A stretch of 64,000 nucleotides of DNA. It comes from an uncultured Saprospiraceae bacterium (GTDB taxonomy: Bacteria; Bacteroidota; Bacteroidia; Chitinophagales; Saprospiraceae). Every line of letters begins with the position of its first letter. Within the stretch, counting starts at the first letter, position 1. The notes under the pieces are model-generated. The model was not told the DNA's origin. It was given only the letters and a program-made list of their open reading frames with translations, and made no database searches. The stretch covers positions 62,001 to 126,000 of the forward strand of contig CALMSO010000056.1 of assembly GCA_937872385.1 (NCBI GenBank), read 5' to 3'. Below are positions 34,923 to 43,763 of this stretch, in pieces. A program made the position numbers and the translations under genes.

Positions 34923-35976
34923 GATTGTGCACACGGGGCAGCATTACGACGCGAAGATGAGCGACGTGTTTTTTAATCAGTTGGAGCTACCGGAGCCGCA
35001 TTATTATCTCGGTATCGGCGGGGGTACGCATACGCAGCAGACGGCGCGCATTATGCTGGCTTTCGAGGAGGTGCTGGCGCAGGAAAAACCCGATTGGGTG
35101 CTGGTGGTCGGCGATGTGAATTCGACGATTGCCTGTGCATTGGTAGCTGCCAAAATGAATGTGCCCATCGCGCACGTGGAGGCGGGGCTGCGCAGTGGCG
35201 ATCGCGCCATGCCCGAAGAAATCAACCGGGTGCTCACCGATAGTATCTCGGACCAGCTCTTCGTCACGGAAATGGCGGGTATGATCAACTTAGCCAAAGA
35301 GGGTATCTCTGATGAGAAAATCCATTTCGTAGGCAATGTAATGATTGATTCATTGGTGCATTATCGCGCCAAAGCAGCGGAACTTGAATTGAAAGCTATT
35401 TTTGGCAATACGCAATACGCCGCGAACCGCGAACCGCGAACCGCGAAAAGCTATGCTTTAATCACCATGCACCGCCCCTCCAATGTGGACAACGAAGCGG
35501 GCTTGCGCCATATCCTTCAGATTATCCGCGATACGGCGGCGCAGCGTCCGGTGGTTTTTGCCATTCATCCGCGCACGGAAAATAACTTTAAGAAATTTGG
35601 TTTGTACGAGGAGTTGGAGGCTATTGCAGATTTACTACTATTGCCGCCCCAAGGCTATTTGGAATTTCTCAAACTGATGGACAATGCGGCGCTTATTATC
35701 ACCGATTCCGGCGGCATTCAGGAGGAGACGACCTATCTGCAAGTGCCTTGCTTGACCTTCCGCGACAGCACCGAGCGCCCCTCAACGGTAGAACTCGGCA
35801 CGAATATTCTGATGCAAGACCTCAATCCGGAAAGCGTGCACGCACAAGTGCAAAAAATTCTGAACGGCGAAGCCAAAAAAGGCATCATTCCGCCCCTGTG
35901 GGATGGCCGGGCAGCGGAGAGGATTGCGGATATATTGGCGGTTCGCAATTCGCATTTGGCTGTTCGCCACGCGTAA
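34828..35976 (+). CDS. wecB: UDP-N-acetylglucosamine 2-epimerase, non-hydrolysing
   Basis: A 382-residue WecB-type epimerase converting UDP-GlcNAc to UDP-ManNAc. Family motifs: VGARPNFMKVAPL at the N-terminus, HTGQHYDAKMSD, HVEAGLRSGDRAMPEEINR, TMHRPSNVDNE and TDSGGIQEET. Residues about 200-208 (NREPRTAKS) come from an in-frame insertion of three AACCGCG units plus AAAAGC, in a loop between the two domains. The C-terminal AVRNSHLAVRHA is also repeat-encoded. The start overlaps the Wzy-like gene by 95 nt. UDP-ManNAc may feed a transferase or a nonulosonate pathway. Confidence 0.92.
   Translation: MKILSIVGARPNFMKVAPLHRAFLAHPALDSKIVHTGQHYDAKMSDVFFNQLELPEPHYYLGIGGGTHTQQTARIMLAFEEVLAQEKPDWVLVVGDVNSTIACALVAAKMNVPIAHVEAGLRSGDRAMPEEINRVLTDSISDQLFVTEMAGMINLAKEGISDEKIHFVGNVMIDSLVHYRAKAAELELKAIFGNTQYAANREPRTAKSYALITMHRPSNVDNEAGLRHILQIIRDTAAQRPVVFAIHPRTENNFKKFGLYEELEAIADLLLLPPQGYLEFLKLMDNAALIITDSGGIQEETTYLQVPCLTFRDSTERPSTVELGTNILMQDLNPESVHAQVQKILNGEAKKGIIPPLWDGRAAERIADILAVRNSHLAVRHA
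35425..35451. repeat. heptamer insertion inside wecB
   Basis: Three tandem AACCGCG units plus AAAAGC lie inside wecB and keep the frame (21 nt = seven codons plus six). They encode NREPRTAKS before YALITMHRPSN. Confidence 0.88.
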
Positions 35977-36097
35977 AGACTATCAGTTGGCTATTGGCTG
36001 TTCGCTTTTCGCTTTTCGCAAACTGCAAACGGCGAACCGCGAATCGCCAACCACAAACCGCGAATCGCCAACCACAAACCGCGAAAAGCGAAAAACA
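35939..36097. repeat. head-to-head heptamer arrays after wecB
   Basis: Reverse-orientation units (GGTTCGC, GCTGTTCGC types) run from 35939 through the wecB stop (TAA 35974-35976) to about 36016, then switch to forward AACTGCA, AACGGCG, AACCGCG, AATCGCC, AACCACA types up to the ATG at 36098. Confidence 0.85.
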
Positions 36098-36451
36098 ATG
36101 AGAAACTTCCGCGAATACGAAATCTGGCACATCGGGATGGGTTTAGTTACATCTGTTTATCAATGTTCAAAAGTACTACCCACCGAAGAAAGATATGGTT
36201 TACAAAGCCAGATCAGAAGAAGTGCAGTGTCCATGCCATCCAATATTGCCGAAGGTTGTAGTCGGAATAGTGATATAGAATTCGCACGTTTCTTAGAGAT
36301 TGCCTTAGGCTCTGCTTTTGAATTGGAGACACAGTTGCTGGCGGCTCAAAGTATTCAATATCTTTCCGAAGCTGATGTAAAGGATATTTTTGAAGAACTC
36401 AATAAATTCCAACGAAAAACAAACGCGCTCTTGTCTCGCTTGAGAAGCTAG
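36098..36451 (+). CDS. four-helix-bundle (S23-type) protein
   Basis: A 117-residue helical protein. The family pattern is complete: FREYEIWHIGMGLVTSVYQ, LQSQIRRSAVSMPSNIAEGC, FARFLEIALGSAFELETQL. I chose ATG 36098 because the upstream in-frame sequence is heptamer repeat. Relatives derive from ORFs in 23S rRNA intervening sequences and are widespread as solitary chromosomal genes of unknown function in Bacteroidota. It is bracketed by co-oriented heptamer arrays (to 36097 and from 36450). A truncated relative lies at 4630-4872. Confidence 0.85.
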   Translation: MRNFREYEIWHIGMGLVTSVYQCSKVLPTEERYGLQSQIRRSAVSMPSNIAEGCSRNSDIEFARFLEIALGSAFELETQLLAAQSIQYLSEADVKDIFEELNKFQRKTNALLSRLRS

Positions 36452-36529
36452 CCAACCCCGAATCGCCAACTGCAAACCGCGAAAAGCAAACCGCGAAAAG
36501 CAAACTGCCAACCGCGAATCGCCAACTTC
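36450..36529. repeat. forward heptamer array between S23 gene and dehydrogenase
   Basis: Units of AATCGCC, AACTGCA, AACCGCG, AAAAGCA types fill the whole gap from the S23 stop (TAG 36449-36451) to the ATG at 36530. Confidence 0.85.
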
Positions 36530-38650
36530 ATGAAACAAATCATCCAAGATTTAAAATCCGGAGAAACCATCCTCGAGGAAGTGCCGGCACCGCAGGTGCG
36601 GCGGGGTTGTGTATTGATCAAAACGCACCGGTCCTTGGTGTCCTTGGGCACGGAGCGGATGCTGGTGGAATTTGGTAAAGCCAACTGGATTGACAAGGCG
36701 CGGCAGCAGCCGGATAAGGTGAAGCAGGTGCTGGAAAAAGTTAAGACCGATGGGCTACGACCAACAGTCGATGCCGTGCTGCGCAAGCTGGGCGAGCCGC
36801 TGCCGTTGGGCTATTGCAATGCCGGCGAGGTGCTTGCCGTAGGCGAAGGGGTAACGGAATTTCAAATCGGTGACCGGGTGGTCTCCAATGGGCAGCACGC
36901 GGAGGTGGTGTGTGTACCGAAAAATCTAGTGGCGAAAATTCCCGACGGCGTTTCTTACGAAGAAGCGAGTTTCACGGTGATAGGTGCGATTGCGCTGCAA
37001 GGCATTCGTTTGGTGAATCCGACCTTTGGCGAGACAATTGTCGTTACTGGCTTGGGCTTGATTGGTTTGATGGCGACGCAATTGCTACTGGCAAATGGTT
37101 GTAATGTGATTGGCTTGGATTTCGACCAGCAAAAAGTAGATTTGGCCAAAAGCTGGGGCGTGCAGGCGTTCAACGTAGCGGATGGTACGAATCCGGTGCA
37201 CTTAGTGGAGAAATTGACGCAGGGCGTCGGCGCGGACGGCGTGGTGATTACCGCTTCTACGAAGAGCAACGAGGTGATTGCGCAAGCAGCACGCATGAGT
37301 CGTAAGCGGGGGCGCATCGTGCTGGTGGGCGTGATCGGACTGGATTTGCAGCGGGCGGATTTTTACGAAAAAGAACTAACCTTTCAGGTGTCCTGCTCTT
37401 ATGGGCCGGGGCGCTACGATACGAATTACGAAGACAAAGGACAGGATTATCCCATTGGTTTTGTGCGCTGGACGGAACAACGAAATTTTGCAGCCATTTT
37501 GCAAGCCATTGCCAGCCGGCGTTTGCAGGTAGAACCGCTCATTACCGAACAGGTAGAATTAGCGAATTACAACCAAATTTATGGCAACATCGGCAAGTCG
37601 AATGCCATCGCGTCCATCCTGCACTATCCGGCGGCGGACACGGTGCAGCAGTCGGTGGTGAAAATTTCCGAGCGAAAAGCCAGCCAAAGCAAGGGCGTAC
37701 TGGGCATTATCGGGGCGGGGAATTTCACGGCTTCAACTATTCTGCCCAATTTGCGGAAGCTCAAAGCCGACGTCAAAAGCATTGCCAGTGCGCGTGGCTT
37801 GTCGGGTACAATTTTGGCAAAGAAATTCGACATCAGCGTTTCAACCACGGATTATAAAACCTTGCTGACGGATGACGAAATTGATACCGTGCTTATCACT
37901 ACCCGCCACGACCAGCACGCGGCGCAGGTAACGGAAGCCTTGCAAGCCGGGAAAAATGTGTTTGTGGAAAAACCGCTGGCGCTTACCCGACAGGAACTGA
38001 CAGTAATTGAAACGGCTTTTATCGAAAGTAATCAAAGTTTGTTAGTCGGCTTCAACCGGCGATTTTCGCCATTCAGTCAGGATGTGAAGCAGCAATTAGG
38101 CGGCGGCGATACGCCCATCAATGTAATTGCAACGATGAACGCGGGCTTCATTCCTGCGGATCACTGGACGCAGGATATGCAAACGGGCGGCGGTCGCATC
38201 ATCGGCGAGGCCTGTCATCTGATTGATTTGATTTCTTATTTTACAGGCAGCGAAGTGGAATCGGTGGTGATGAATGCGCTCGGTCCGAATGCAGCGGAGC
38301 ATACCGATAATGCCAGTATTTTGCTGCGTTACCGCAATGGCTCGCAGGGCGTGATCAATTATTTTGCCAATGGCAGTAAGGCTTATCCGAAGGAACGAGT
38401 GGAAATTTACAGCCAGAATCGCACGGCGGTGCTGGATAATTTCCGGCGGGTGAAATATTATGGCTTCCGCAAATCGGGTAAATCCGGCACGCAAGATAAG
38501 GGGCATTTCAACCAGTTCCAGGCCTGGCTGACGCAGGTGCAGCAAGGCGGCGATCCGGTCATTCCGTTCGCGTCGCTACTCAATACCTCAAAAGCGGCGA
38601 TCGCGGCGGTCGAATCTCTGCAACAAGGCACCTGGGTGCATGTGGACTAA
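36530..38650 (+). CDS. bi-domain oxidoreductase (MDR alcohol dehydrogenase + Gfo/Idh/MocA)
   Basis: A 706-residue fusion. Residues 1-350 are a zinc-type medium-chain dehydrogenase (GEVLAVGEGVTEFQIGDRVV, NAD motif VTGLGLIGLMATQLL); residues about 385-700 are a Gfo/Idh/MocA oxidoreductase (Rossmann GIIGAGNFTAST, EKPLAL, GEACHLIDL). Such fusions recur in EPS loci next to heparinase II/III-type genes, as here, where the following gene overlaps by 11 nt. The substrate is unknown but is probably a sugar or sugar nucleotide. It starts right after a heptamer array. Confidence 0.9.
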   Translation: MKQIIQDLKSGETILEEVPAPQVRRGCVLIKTHRSLVSLGTERMLVEFGKANWIDKARQQPDKVKQVLEKVKTDGLRPTVDAVLRKLGEPLPLGYCNAGEVLAVGEGVTEFQIGDRVVSNGQHAEVVCVPKNLVAKIPDGVSYEEASFTVIGAIALQGIRLVNPTFGETIVVTGLGLIGLMATQLLLANGCNVIGLDFDQQKVDLAKSWGVQAFNVADGTNPVHLVEKLTQGVGADGVVITASTKSNEVIAQAARMSRKRGRIVLVGVIGLDLQRADFYEKELTFQVSCSYGPGRYDTNYEDKGQDYPIGFVRWTEQRNFAAILQAIASRRLQVEPLITEQVELANYNQIYGNIGKSNAIASILHYPAADTVQQSVVKISERKASQSKGVLGIIGAGNFTASTILPNLRKLKADVKSIASARGLSGTILAKKFDISVSTTDYKTLLTDDEIDTVLITTRHDQHAAQVTEALQAGKNVFVEKPLALTRQELTVIETAFIESNQSLLVGFNRRFSPFSQDVKQQLGGGDTPINVIATMNAGFIPADHWTQDMQTGGGRIIGEACHLIDLISYFTGSEVESVVMNALGPNAAEHTDNASILLRYRNGSQGVINYFANGSKAYPKERVEIYSQNRTAVLDNFRRVKYYGFRKSGKSGTQDKGHFNQFQAWLTQVQQGGDPVIPFASLLNTSKAAIAAVESLQQGTWVHVD

Positions 38651-40298
38651 GTTCAGCCTTTACTTTCACACGCTGCGCCACCTCAGGTGGCAGCAAATTT
38701 GGTACCGACTCTGGTACGCTTCGCGCAAGCGCCTGTTTCCGACGCGCTTACCGCAAATTTCGGCACCTGCCCCGGCAAAGCTACAGTTTCAACCTTCCCT
38801 CGGCATACCGATGCCGATTTTTCAAGCGCCACTTACCTTTACTTTTCTGCATCAAACGCATACTTTTGATCCGAAAATTGATTGGAATTTTCATCATTTT
38901 GGCAAATTATGGACGTATAATCTTACTTATTTTGAATTTCTAAATCAGGAAGATATTAGCCGCGAGCAAGGGCTGGCGCTGGTGCATGATTTTATTCGAC
39001 AACTGCCCAACATCCGCGATGGGCTGGAGCCTTTCCCCACTTCGCTGCGCATTATATTCTGGACGCGCTTTTTATTACAACATGATGTTCAAGATGTAGA
39101 CATTAATCGGATATTATATCAGCAATTACATTTTTTACATAAAAACTTAGAATATCATTTACTCGGAAACCATTTATTGGAAAATGCATTTGCTTTACTA
39201 TTCGGTGCGGTTTATTTTAATGATGATAAAATTTTGCGTAAAGCAAAAAAGCTACTTCGGGCGCAACTCGATGAGCAAATTCTACCCGATGGCGCGCACT
39301 TCGAACGCAGCCCGATGTATCATCAATTGATGTTGTATCGCTTATTGGATTGTGTGAATATTGTACAAAATAATTCCACTTCAGCCGCTGATCTATTGCC
39401 ATTTTTGCAGCAAAAAGCGTCCGTTATGCTGGGTTGGCTAAAGCAAATGACGCTTCGGAATGGCGCTATTCCCTTGGTGAATGATAGTGCGCAAGGCATT
39501 GCCCCGACGAGCCAGGCGCTATTCGAGTATGCCGAGCGTTTGGGTTTGAAAAAAGCAGACACCGCGCTGGGCGCGAGCGGTTATCGGCGGTTTGCTAATG
39601 CGCAGTATGAGCTAATCGTGGATGCGGGCGACATCGGCCCCGACTATATTCCTGGGCACGCGCATTGCGATACGCTGAGTTTTGTGTTGCATATTGGCGA
39701 TACGCCTTTCATCGTCGATACCGGCACTTCGACCTACGAAGCCAGCGCCCGGCGAAAACTGGAACGCGCCACCGCAGCGCATAATACGGTGCAAATTGGC
39801 GATGTGGAACAATCCGAAGTGTGGGGGGCGTTTCGCGTGGCGCGGCGCGCGAGGGCAAGTATTTTAAACGAAACCGAAAGTAGCATCACGGCAACGCACG
39901 ATGGCTACCGACGCAGCGGCGGGCAGCACGTACGTATTTTTCGATATGAAAATGAGACGATTACGATTGAAGATAAAGTAGCATTTAACAAAGAGAAATT
40001 ACCGGCGAAAGCGTATTTGCATTTCCATCCCGATGTAAAAATTGAGGTTCAGGATCAACGAGTGTTGACGGAATCAGCGGTTCTGGAATTTGAAAATGCT
40101 TTAAAAATCGAAATAGCCACCTATTTTTACGCCCCGGAATTCAACAAAACCATGCCGGCGACGGTGCTGACGATTTGGTTTGAAGAAAATTTGAAAACGC
40201 AGATTCGCTGTTCGCCACTCGCTATTCGCGAACAGCAAATAGCAAATAGCAAACCGCGAACCGCAAACAAAAATGAAAATCCTCTTCCTCACCGATAA
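38640..40298 (+). CDS. heparinase II/III family polysaccharide lyase
   Basis: A 552-residue protein. An alpha/alpha-toroid N-terminal half (with HLLGNHLLENAFALLF and PDGAHFERSPMYHQLMLYRL) precedes the beta-sandwich C-terminal domain with PGHAHCDTLSF near residue 338 and TGTSTYEASARRKLERATAAHNTV, typical of heparinase II/III. I see no signal peptide, so its location is uncertain. It could trim uronic acid-containing glycan. The C-terminal 30 residues (LAIREQQIANSKPRTANKNE etc.) run through a heptamer array, and the end overlaps the next gene by 26 nt. Confidence 0.87.
   Translation: MWTKFSLYFHTLRHLRWQQIWYRLWYASRKRLFPTRLPQISAPAPAKLQFQPSLGIPMPIFQAPLTFTFLHQTHTFDPKIDWNFHHFGKLWTYNLTYFEFLNQEDISREQGLALVHDFIRQLPNIRDGLEPFPTSLRIIFWTRFLLQHDVQDVDINRILYQQLHFLHKNLEYHLLGNHLLENAFALLFGAVYFNDDKILRKAKKLLRAQLDEQILPDGAHFERSPMYHQLMLYRLLDCVNIVQNNSTSAADLLPFLQQKASVMLGWLKQMTLRNGAIPLVNDSAQGIAPTSQALFEYAERLGLKKADTALGASGYRRFANAQYELIVDAGDIGPDYIPGHAHCDTLSFVLHIGDTPFIVDTGTSTYEASARRKLERATAAHNTVQIGDVEQSEVWGAFRVARRARASILNETESSITATHDGYRRSGGQHVRIFRYENETITIEDKVAFNKEKLPAKAYLHFHPDVKIEVQDQRVLTESAVLEFENALKIEIATYFYAPEFNKTMPATVLTIWFEENLKTQIRCSPLAIREQQIANSKPRTANKNENPLPHR
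40204..40272. repeat. head-to-head heptamer array before GT4
   Basis: Reverse units (TTCGCTG, TTCGCCA, CTATTCG) to about 40229 are followed by forward AACAGCA, AATAGCA, AATAGCA, AACCGCG, AACCGCA, AACAAAA up to ATG 40273. Confidence 0.85.
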
Positions 40299-41484
40299 TT
40301 TCCCGCCCGAAGTGAATGCGCCGGCGTCGCGCACGTTTGAGCATTGCGCAGCCTGGGTACAGGCGGGAGCCGAAGTAACGGTGATTACCTGTGCGCCCAA
40401 TTTTCCGGAAGGGAAGGTGTTCGAGGGCTACAAAAATCGCTGGTATCAGGAGGAAGAAATAGCGGGTATTCGGGTGATTCGGGTATGGAGTTACATTACG
40501 GCGAATGCGGGCTTTGTCAGGCGCATTGCGGATTACCTGAGTTTTGCATTCACCGCAACCTGGGCCAGCCTTTGGGTGGAAGCCGATGTTATCGTGGCCA
40601 CTTCGCCGCAGTTTTTTACGGCCGTGGGCGGTTCGTGGGCTTCTTTTTGGAAACGCAAACCCTGGATTATGGAAGTGCGGGATTTGTGGCCGGAGTCCAT
40701 CCGGGCGGTGAACGCTATGGAGGATAGCAAGGCGCTGGACTGGTTGGAAAAATGGGAGTTGGCTCTGTATCGAAGCGCGCGCCGCGTAGTGGTAGTGACG
40801 GACTCCTTCCGAGAAAATATTGCTGAACGAGGCATTCCGGTTACAAAAATTTCGGTCGTCAAGAACGGAGTGCACTTACATCAGTACCAGCCGGTATCCA
40901 AAGATGCGGAGCTGCTGCAAACACTGGGGCTGGAAGGCAAATTTGTTGTCGGCTACATCGGTACGCACGGCATGGCGCATCAACTCGATTTTATTCTAGC
41001 CTGTGCCCGCGAAGCGGAGGAGAACGTACATTTTCTGTTTGTTGGCGGCGGTGCAGAGAAGGAGCGGTTGTTGCAATTAAAAGATGATTGGAACCTGACC
41101 AACGTCACCATGTTGCCGCCGGTACCGAAAAGCGAAGTGAAACGTTACATCAGCGTATCGGATGTGGCGCTGGTGCCGCTGAAAAAGTCGGACACGTTTA
41201 AAACGGTCATTCCATCGAAAATTTTTGAGAATGCGGCTATGGGCAAGCCCATTTTGCTGGGCGTGGAGGGGGAGTCGCAGGCGATTATCGAAAATTATCA
41301 GGCAGGTGTTTGTTTCGAACCGGAGAACAAGGGCGATTTTCTGGAAAAATTGACGGCGATGTCAAAGGATGAGAAGTTATACCAGGCTTGTCAGGAAGGC
41401 TGCACGCGGCTGGCACAAGATTTTGATCGGGAGAAATTAGCGGGGGATATGTTGGCGGTGATTCGGGAGGTAGTTAAAAATTAG
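40273..41484 (+). CDS. glycosyltransferase family 4 (WbuB-like)
   Basis: A 403-residue GT4 enzyme. N-terminal KILFLTDNFPPEVNAPASRT with the following EHCAAW segment, central VVKNGVHLHQYQ and FVVGYIGTHGMAHQL, and C-terminal PSKIFENAAMGKPIL match WbuB/WcaI-type transferases. The motif MEVRDLWPES is also family-typical. The ATG at 40273 overlaps the heparinase-like gene by 26 nt and is preceded by A-rich heptamers. It is followed by the priming sugar transferase. The donor may be an N-acetyl-fucosamine- or mannose-type sugar, unproven. Confidence 0.9.
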   Translation: MKILFLTDNFPPEVNAPASRTFEHCAAWVQAGAEVTVITCAPNFPEGKVFEGYKNRWYQEEEIAGIRVIRVWSYITANAGFVRRIADYLSFAFTATWASLWVEADVIVATSPQFFTAVGGSWASFWKRKPWIMEVRDLWPESIRAVNAMEDSKALDWLEKWELALYRSARRVVVVTDSFRENIAERGIPVTKISVVKNGVHLHQYQPVSKDAELLQTLGLEGKFVVGYIGTHGMAHQLDFILACAREAEENVHFLFVGGGAEKERLLQLKDDWNLTNVTMLPPVPKSEVKRYISVSDVALVPLKKSDTFKTVIPSKIFENAAMGKPILLGVEGESQAIIENYQAGVCFEPENKGDFLEKLTAMSKDEKLYQACQEGCTRLAQDFDREKLAGDMLAVIREVVKN

Positions 41485-41637
41485 CAGTTCGCTGTTCGCC
41501 GTTTGTTTTTTGCATCTATAATTTTTCGTAAAGCGAATGGCAAACAGCCAATAGCCAACAGCGAGCCGCGAAACGCGAATAGCGAGCCGCGAAACGCAAA
41601 TAGCAAACCGCGAGCCGCGAAAAGCGAAACGCGAGCT
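41484..41637. repeat. inverted and forward heptamer arrays before the priming transferase
   Basis: Reverse-oriented units at 41484-41509 are followed after about 20 nt by forward units from 41531 to 41637 (AAACAGCC, AATAGCC, GAGCCGCG, AAACGCG types). The facing arrays could pair imperfectly. An in-frame extension upstream of ATG 41638 is repeat and not part of the protein. Confidence 0.8.
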
Positions 41638-42315
41638 ATGTATCAAAAACATTTCAAACGCTTCTTCGACCTTGCCATCGCTGCGGTGGCAATTTTTGTT
41701 TTATTGCCTTTGTTCGTGGTGATTGTAATTCTACTGGCGTTCACTGGCGAGGGGGAGGTGTTTTATTTTCAAAAGCGCATTGGTTATCAAAAACGTTATT
41801 TCCAAATGTGGAAATTTGCGACCATGCTGAAGGAAAGCCCTAATCTTCCCGGTGGCTACCTGACGGTGCGCGATGATCCGCGGGTGACGCGCGTCGGGTA
41901 TTGGCTGCGCAAAACCAAGCTCAACGAACTGCCGCAACTCATCAACGTGCTGCTTGGCGATATGAGTCTGGTGGGGCCGCGCCCATTAGTGGATGAGACC
42001 TTCGAGGCGTATAATGCGCAAGAACAGCAAATGGTGAGCAGCCTAAAGCCCGGTGTTACCGGCATCGGTTCCATCGTTTTTCGGGACGAGGAGAAGTTGT
42101 TGGCAAATACAAATATGCCGCCCCGGGAATTTTATTTTCAGCACATTGCACCTTATAAAGCGGCACTCGAAGCCTGGTATGCCCGCCACATTTCTTTCCG
42201 AACCGATTGTCTGTTACTTTTTCTTACCATCTGGACGATTTTTTTCTCAAACAGCAACTGGCACTTCAAAATCTTCAAATCGCTGCCGACCCTACCCAAA
42301 TCGCTCGACCAATAA
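41638..42315 (+). CDS. priming sugar-phosphate transferase (WcaJ/PglC type)
   Basis: A 225-residue bacterial sugar transferase, which transfers a sugar-1-phosphate from a UDP-sugar to undecaprenyl phosphate and so starts repeat-unit synthesis. One N-terminal membrane helix (about 8-35) is followed by the domain signatures [42 protein letters not shown] and [12 protein letters not shown]. The C-terminus is basic. I start at ATG 41638 because the upstream open frame is repeat. This is the initiating enzyme for the whole locus. Confidence 0.92.
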   Translation: MYQKHFKRFFDLAIAAVAIFVLLPLFVVIVILLAFTGEGEVFYFQKRIGYQKRYFQMWKFATMLKESPNLPGGYLTVRDDPRVTRVGYWLRKTKLNELPQLINVLLGDMSLVGPRPLVDETFEAYNAQEQQMVSSLKPGVTGIGSIVFRDEEKLLANTNMPPREFYFQHIAPYKAALEAWYARHISFRTDCLLLFLTIWTIFFSNSNWHFKIFKSLPTLPKSLDQ

Positions 42316-42351
42316 CTACCTACCTGTCTGCTTTTTTCATCAATTTCATCC

Positions 42352-42382
42352 TTGCGGAGGCTCCGTTTTTGTAGTATCTTTG
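42352..42382 (+). promoter_or_regulatory. Bacteroidota-type promoter
   Basis: TTG at 42352-42354 and TATCTTTG at 42375-42382, spaced by 20 nt, fit the TTG / TAnnTTTG consensus of Bacteroidota. The predicted start near 42389 gives a leader of about 100 nt for the CapD-like gene, with the 33-bp palindrome inside. Confidence 0.65.
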
Positions 42383-42424
42383 CAAATATGGAATTCAAAT
42401 CCGGATTTGCATGAAAAACGGTCT

Positions 42425-42457
42425 AGATTTAGCAAATCTTTGAGATTTACGAAATTA
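42425..42457. repeat. 33-bp palindrome, copy 3
   Basis: AGATTTAGCAAATCT, TTG, AGATTTACGAAATTA: same size and core as the copies at 4767 and 28888, with weaker pairing at the outer ends. It lies in the leader downstream of the predicted promoter. Confidence 0.6.
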
Positions 42458-42488
42458 TCCTGTCCGCCATTCCAACACATTCCTCAAA

Positions 42489-43724
42489 ATGCTGGACTTT
42501 AATCTGCCCGATTTCATCGCCCAACACGTCACCGGACGTTCCGTGAGTCTCTTCCAGGCAGACCTGGCGGCAAATCACACCCTGCTGCAAAGCCGCATTG
42601 ACGGGCGCTCGGTCTTAGTCATTGGCGGCGCGGGCACGATTGGGGTCTCATTTATTAAAGCATTATTACAATTTAAGCCCCGGAAATTATATGTTGTTGA
42701 TATGAATGAAAACGGGCTGACCGAACTCACGCGCGACCTGCGGAGTTCTTTGGGTTTAAACATTCCTGGCGATTATAAAACGTACCCAATCAACTTTGGG
42801 GATATGGTATTTGCAAAACTCTTACAAAACGAAGGTCCGTTTGACATCATCGCCAATTTTGCCGCCCATAAGCACGTACGCAGCGAGAAAGATCATTACT
42901 CGATTGAAGCGATGATTGAAAACAATGTGCTACGCACCAAGCATCTGATTGATTTGCTGTTAAAAAATCCGCCGCAGCATTTTTTTTGCGTTTCTACCGA
43001 CAAGGCTGCAAACCCCGTGAATGTAATGGGCGCGAGCAAAAAGCTGATGGAGGAGGTGCTATTGGCTTACGCCGAAAAATTGCCGATTTCCACGGCGCGC
43101 TTTGCGAATGTGGCTTTTTCCAATGGGAGCCTGCTGGACGGTTTTTTGCAACGCCTGATGAAGCGCCAGCCGCTTTCCGCGCCGCTGGACGTGAAGCGCT
43201 ACTTCGTGTCGCCGCAGGAATCCGGCGAACTGTGCCTGCTGGCCTGCCTGCTCGGCGAGCCGGGTGATATTTTCTTCCCGAAATTAGCGGCCACGCAAAT
43301 GAAAACCTTTGCCGATATCGGCACGGCGCTGCTGCGCGAATTGGGCTATGAACCCGATTTTTGCGATTCGGAACAAGAAGCAAAGGAGAAAAGTAGGCAG
43401 TTAGAAGATGTCAGATACCAGATGCCAGATGCCAGACCAAAGTATCCAGTCTATTATTTTGAATCGGACACTTCTGGCGAAAAGCCTTTTGAAGAATTTT
43501 ATATTGCTACGGAAATAGTTGATTTCGAGCGTTTTATGACGATAGGCATCATAAGGGGTAAACCTATTTACGACCTTCCCACCATCGGAAAAATCTTTGA
43601 AAAGTTGGAAAAGCTATTCCAAAATCAGCTCACCGATAAGCCATCCATCATTGCCTTACTCACCGAATTCATTCCTAATTTTCAGCACCTCGAAACCGGC
43701 CGAAACCTCGACCAGCGCATGTGA
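42489..43724 (+). CDS. CapD/FlaA1-type nucleotide-sugar dehydratase or epimerase
   Basis: A 411-residue SDR. NAD motif GGAGTIG (residues about 41-47), DMNENGLTELTRDL, FAAHKHVRSEKDH, STDKAANPVNVMGASKKLMEE (with the catalytic Lys in place of Tyr typical of UDP-GlcNAc 4,6-dehydratases), and ARFANVAFSNGSLLDGF. These enzymes make 4-keto-6-deoxy amino sugars. An AGAT-type heptamer array (43410-43437) is inserted in frame within the C-terminal third. It is transcribed from its own promoter (42352-42382). Confidence 0.88.
   Translation: MLDFNLPDFIAQHVTGRSVSLFQADLAANHTLLQSRIDGRSVLVIGGAGTIGVSFIKALLQFKPRKLYVVDMNENGLTELTRDLRSSLGLNIPGDYKTYPINFGDMVFAKLLQNEGPFDIIANFAAHKHVRSEKDHYSIEAMIENNVLRTKHLIDLLLKNPPQHFFCVSTDKAANPVNVMGASKKLMEEVLLAYAEKLPISTARFANVAFSNGSLLDGFLQRLMKRQPLSAPLDVKRYFVSPQESGELCLLACLLGEPGDIFFPKLAATQMKTFADIGTALLRELGYEPDFCDSEQEAKEKSRQLEDVRYQMPDARPKYPVYYFESDTSGEKPFEEFYIATEIVDFERFMTIGIIRGKPIYDLPTIGKIFEKLEKLFQNQLTDKPSIIALLTEFIPNFQHLETGRNLDQRM
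43410..43437. repeat. heptamer insertion inside the CapD-like gene
   Basis: Units GTCAGAT, ACCAGAT, GCCAGAT and GCCAGAC, reverse-complement members of the ATCTNNN family, lie in frame (28 nt), so flanking bases must restore the frame. They encode roughly VRYQMPDARP. Confidence 0.85.
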
Positions 43725-43763
43725 CGCGCGCGCTGGTGTGTGCACGGCCCTATGCCGCAGCGC

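Noticed and set aside
41503..41637. N-terminal extension of the priming transferase
   Set aside because: It is entirely heptamer repeat; the conserved protein starts at ATG 41638.
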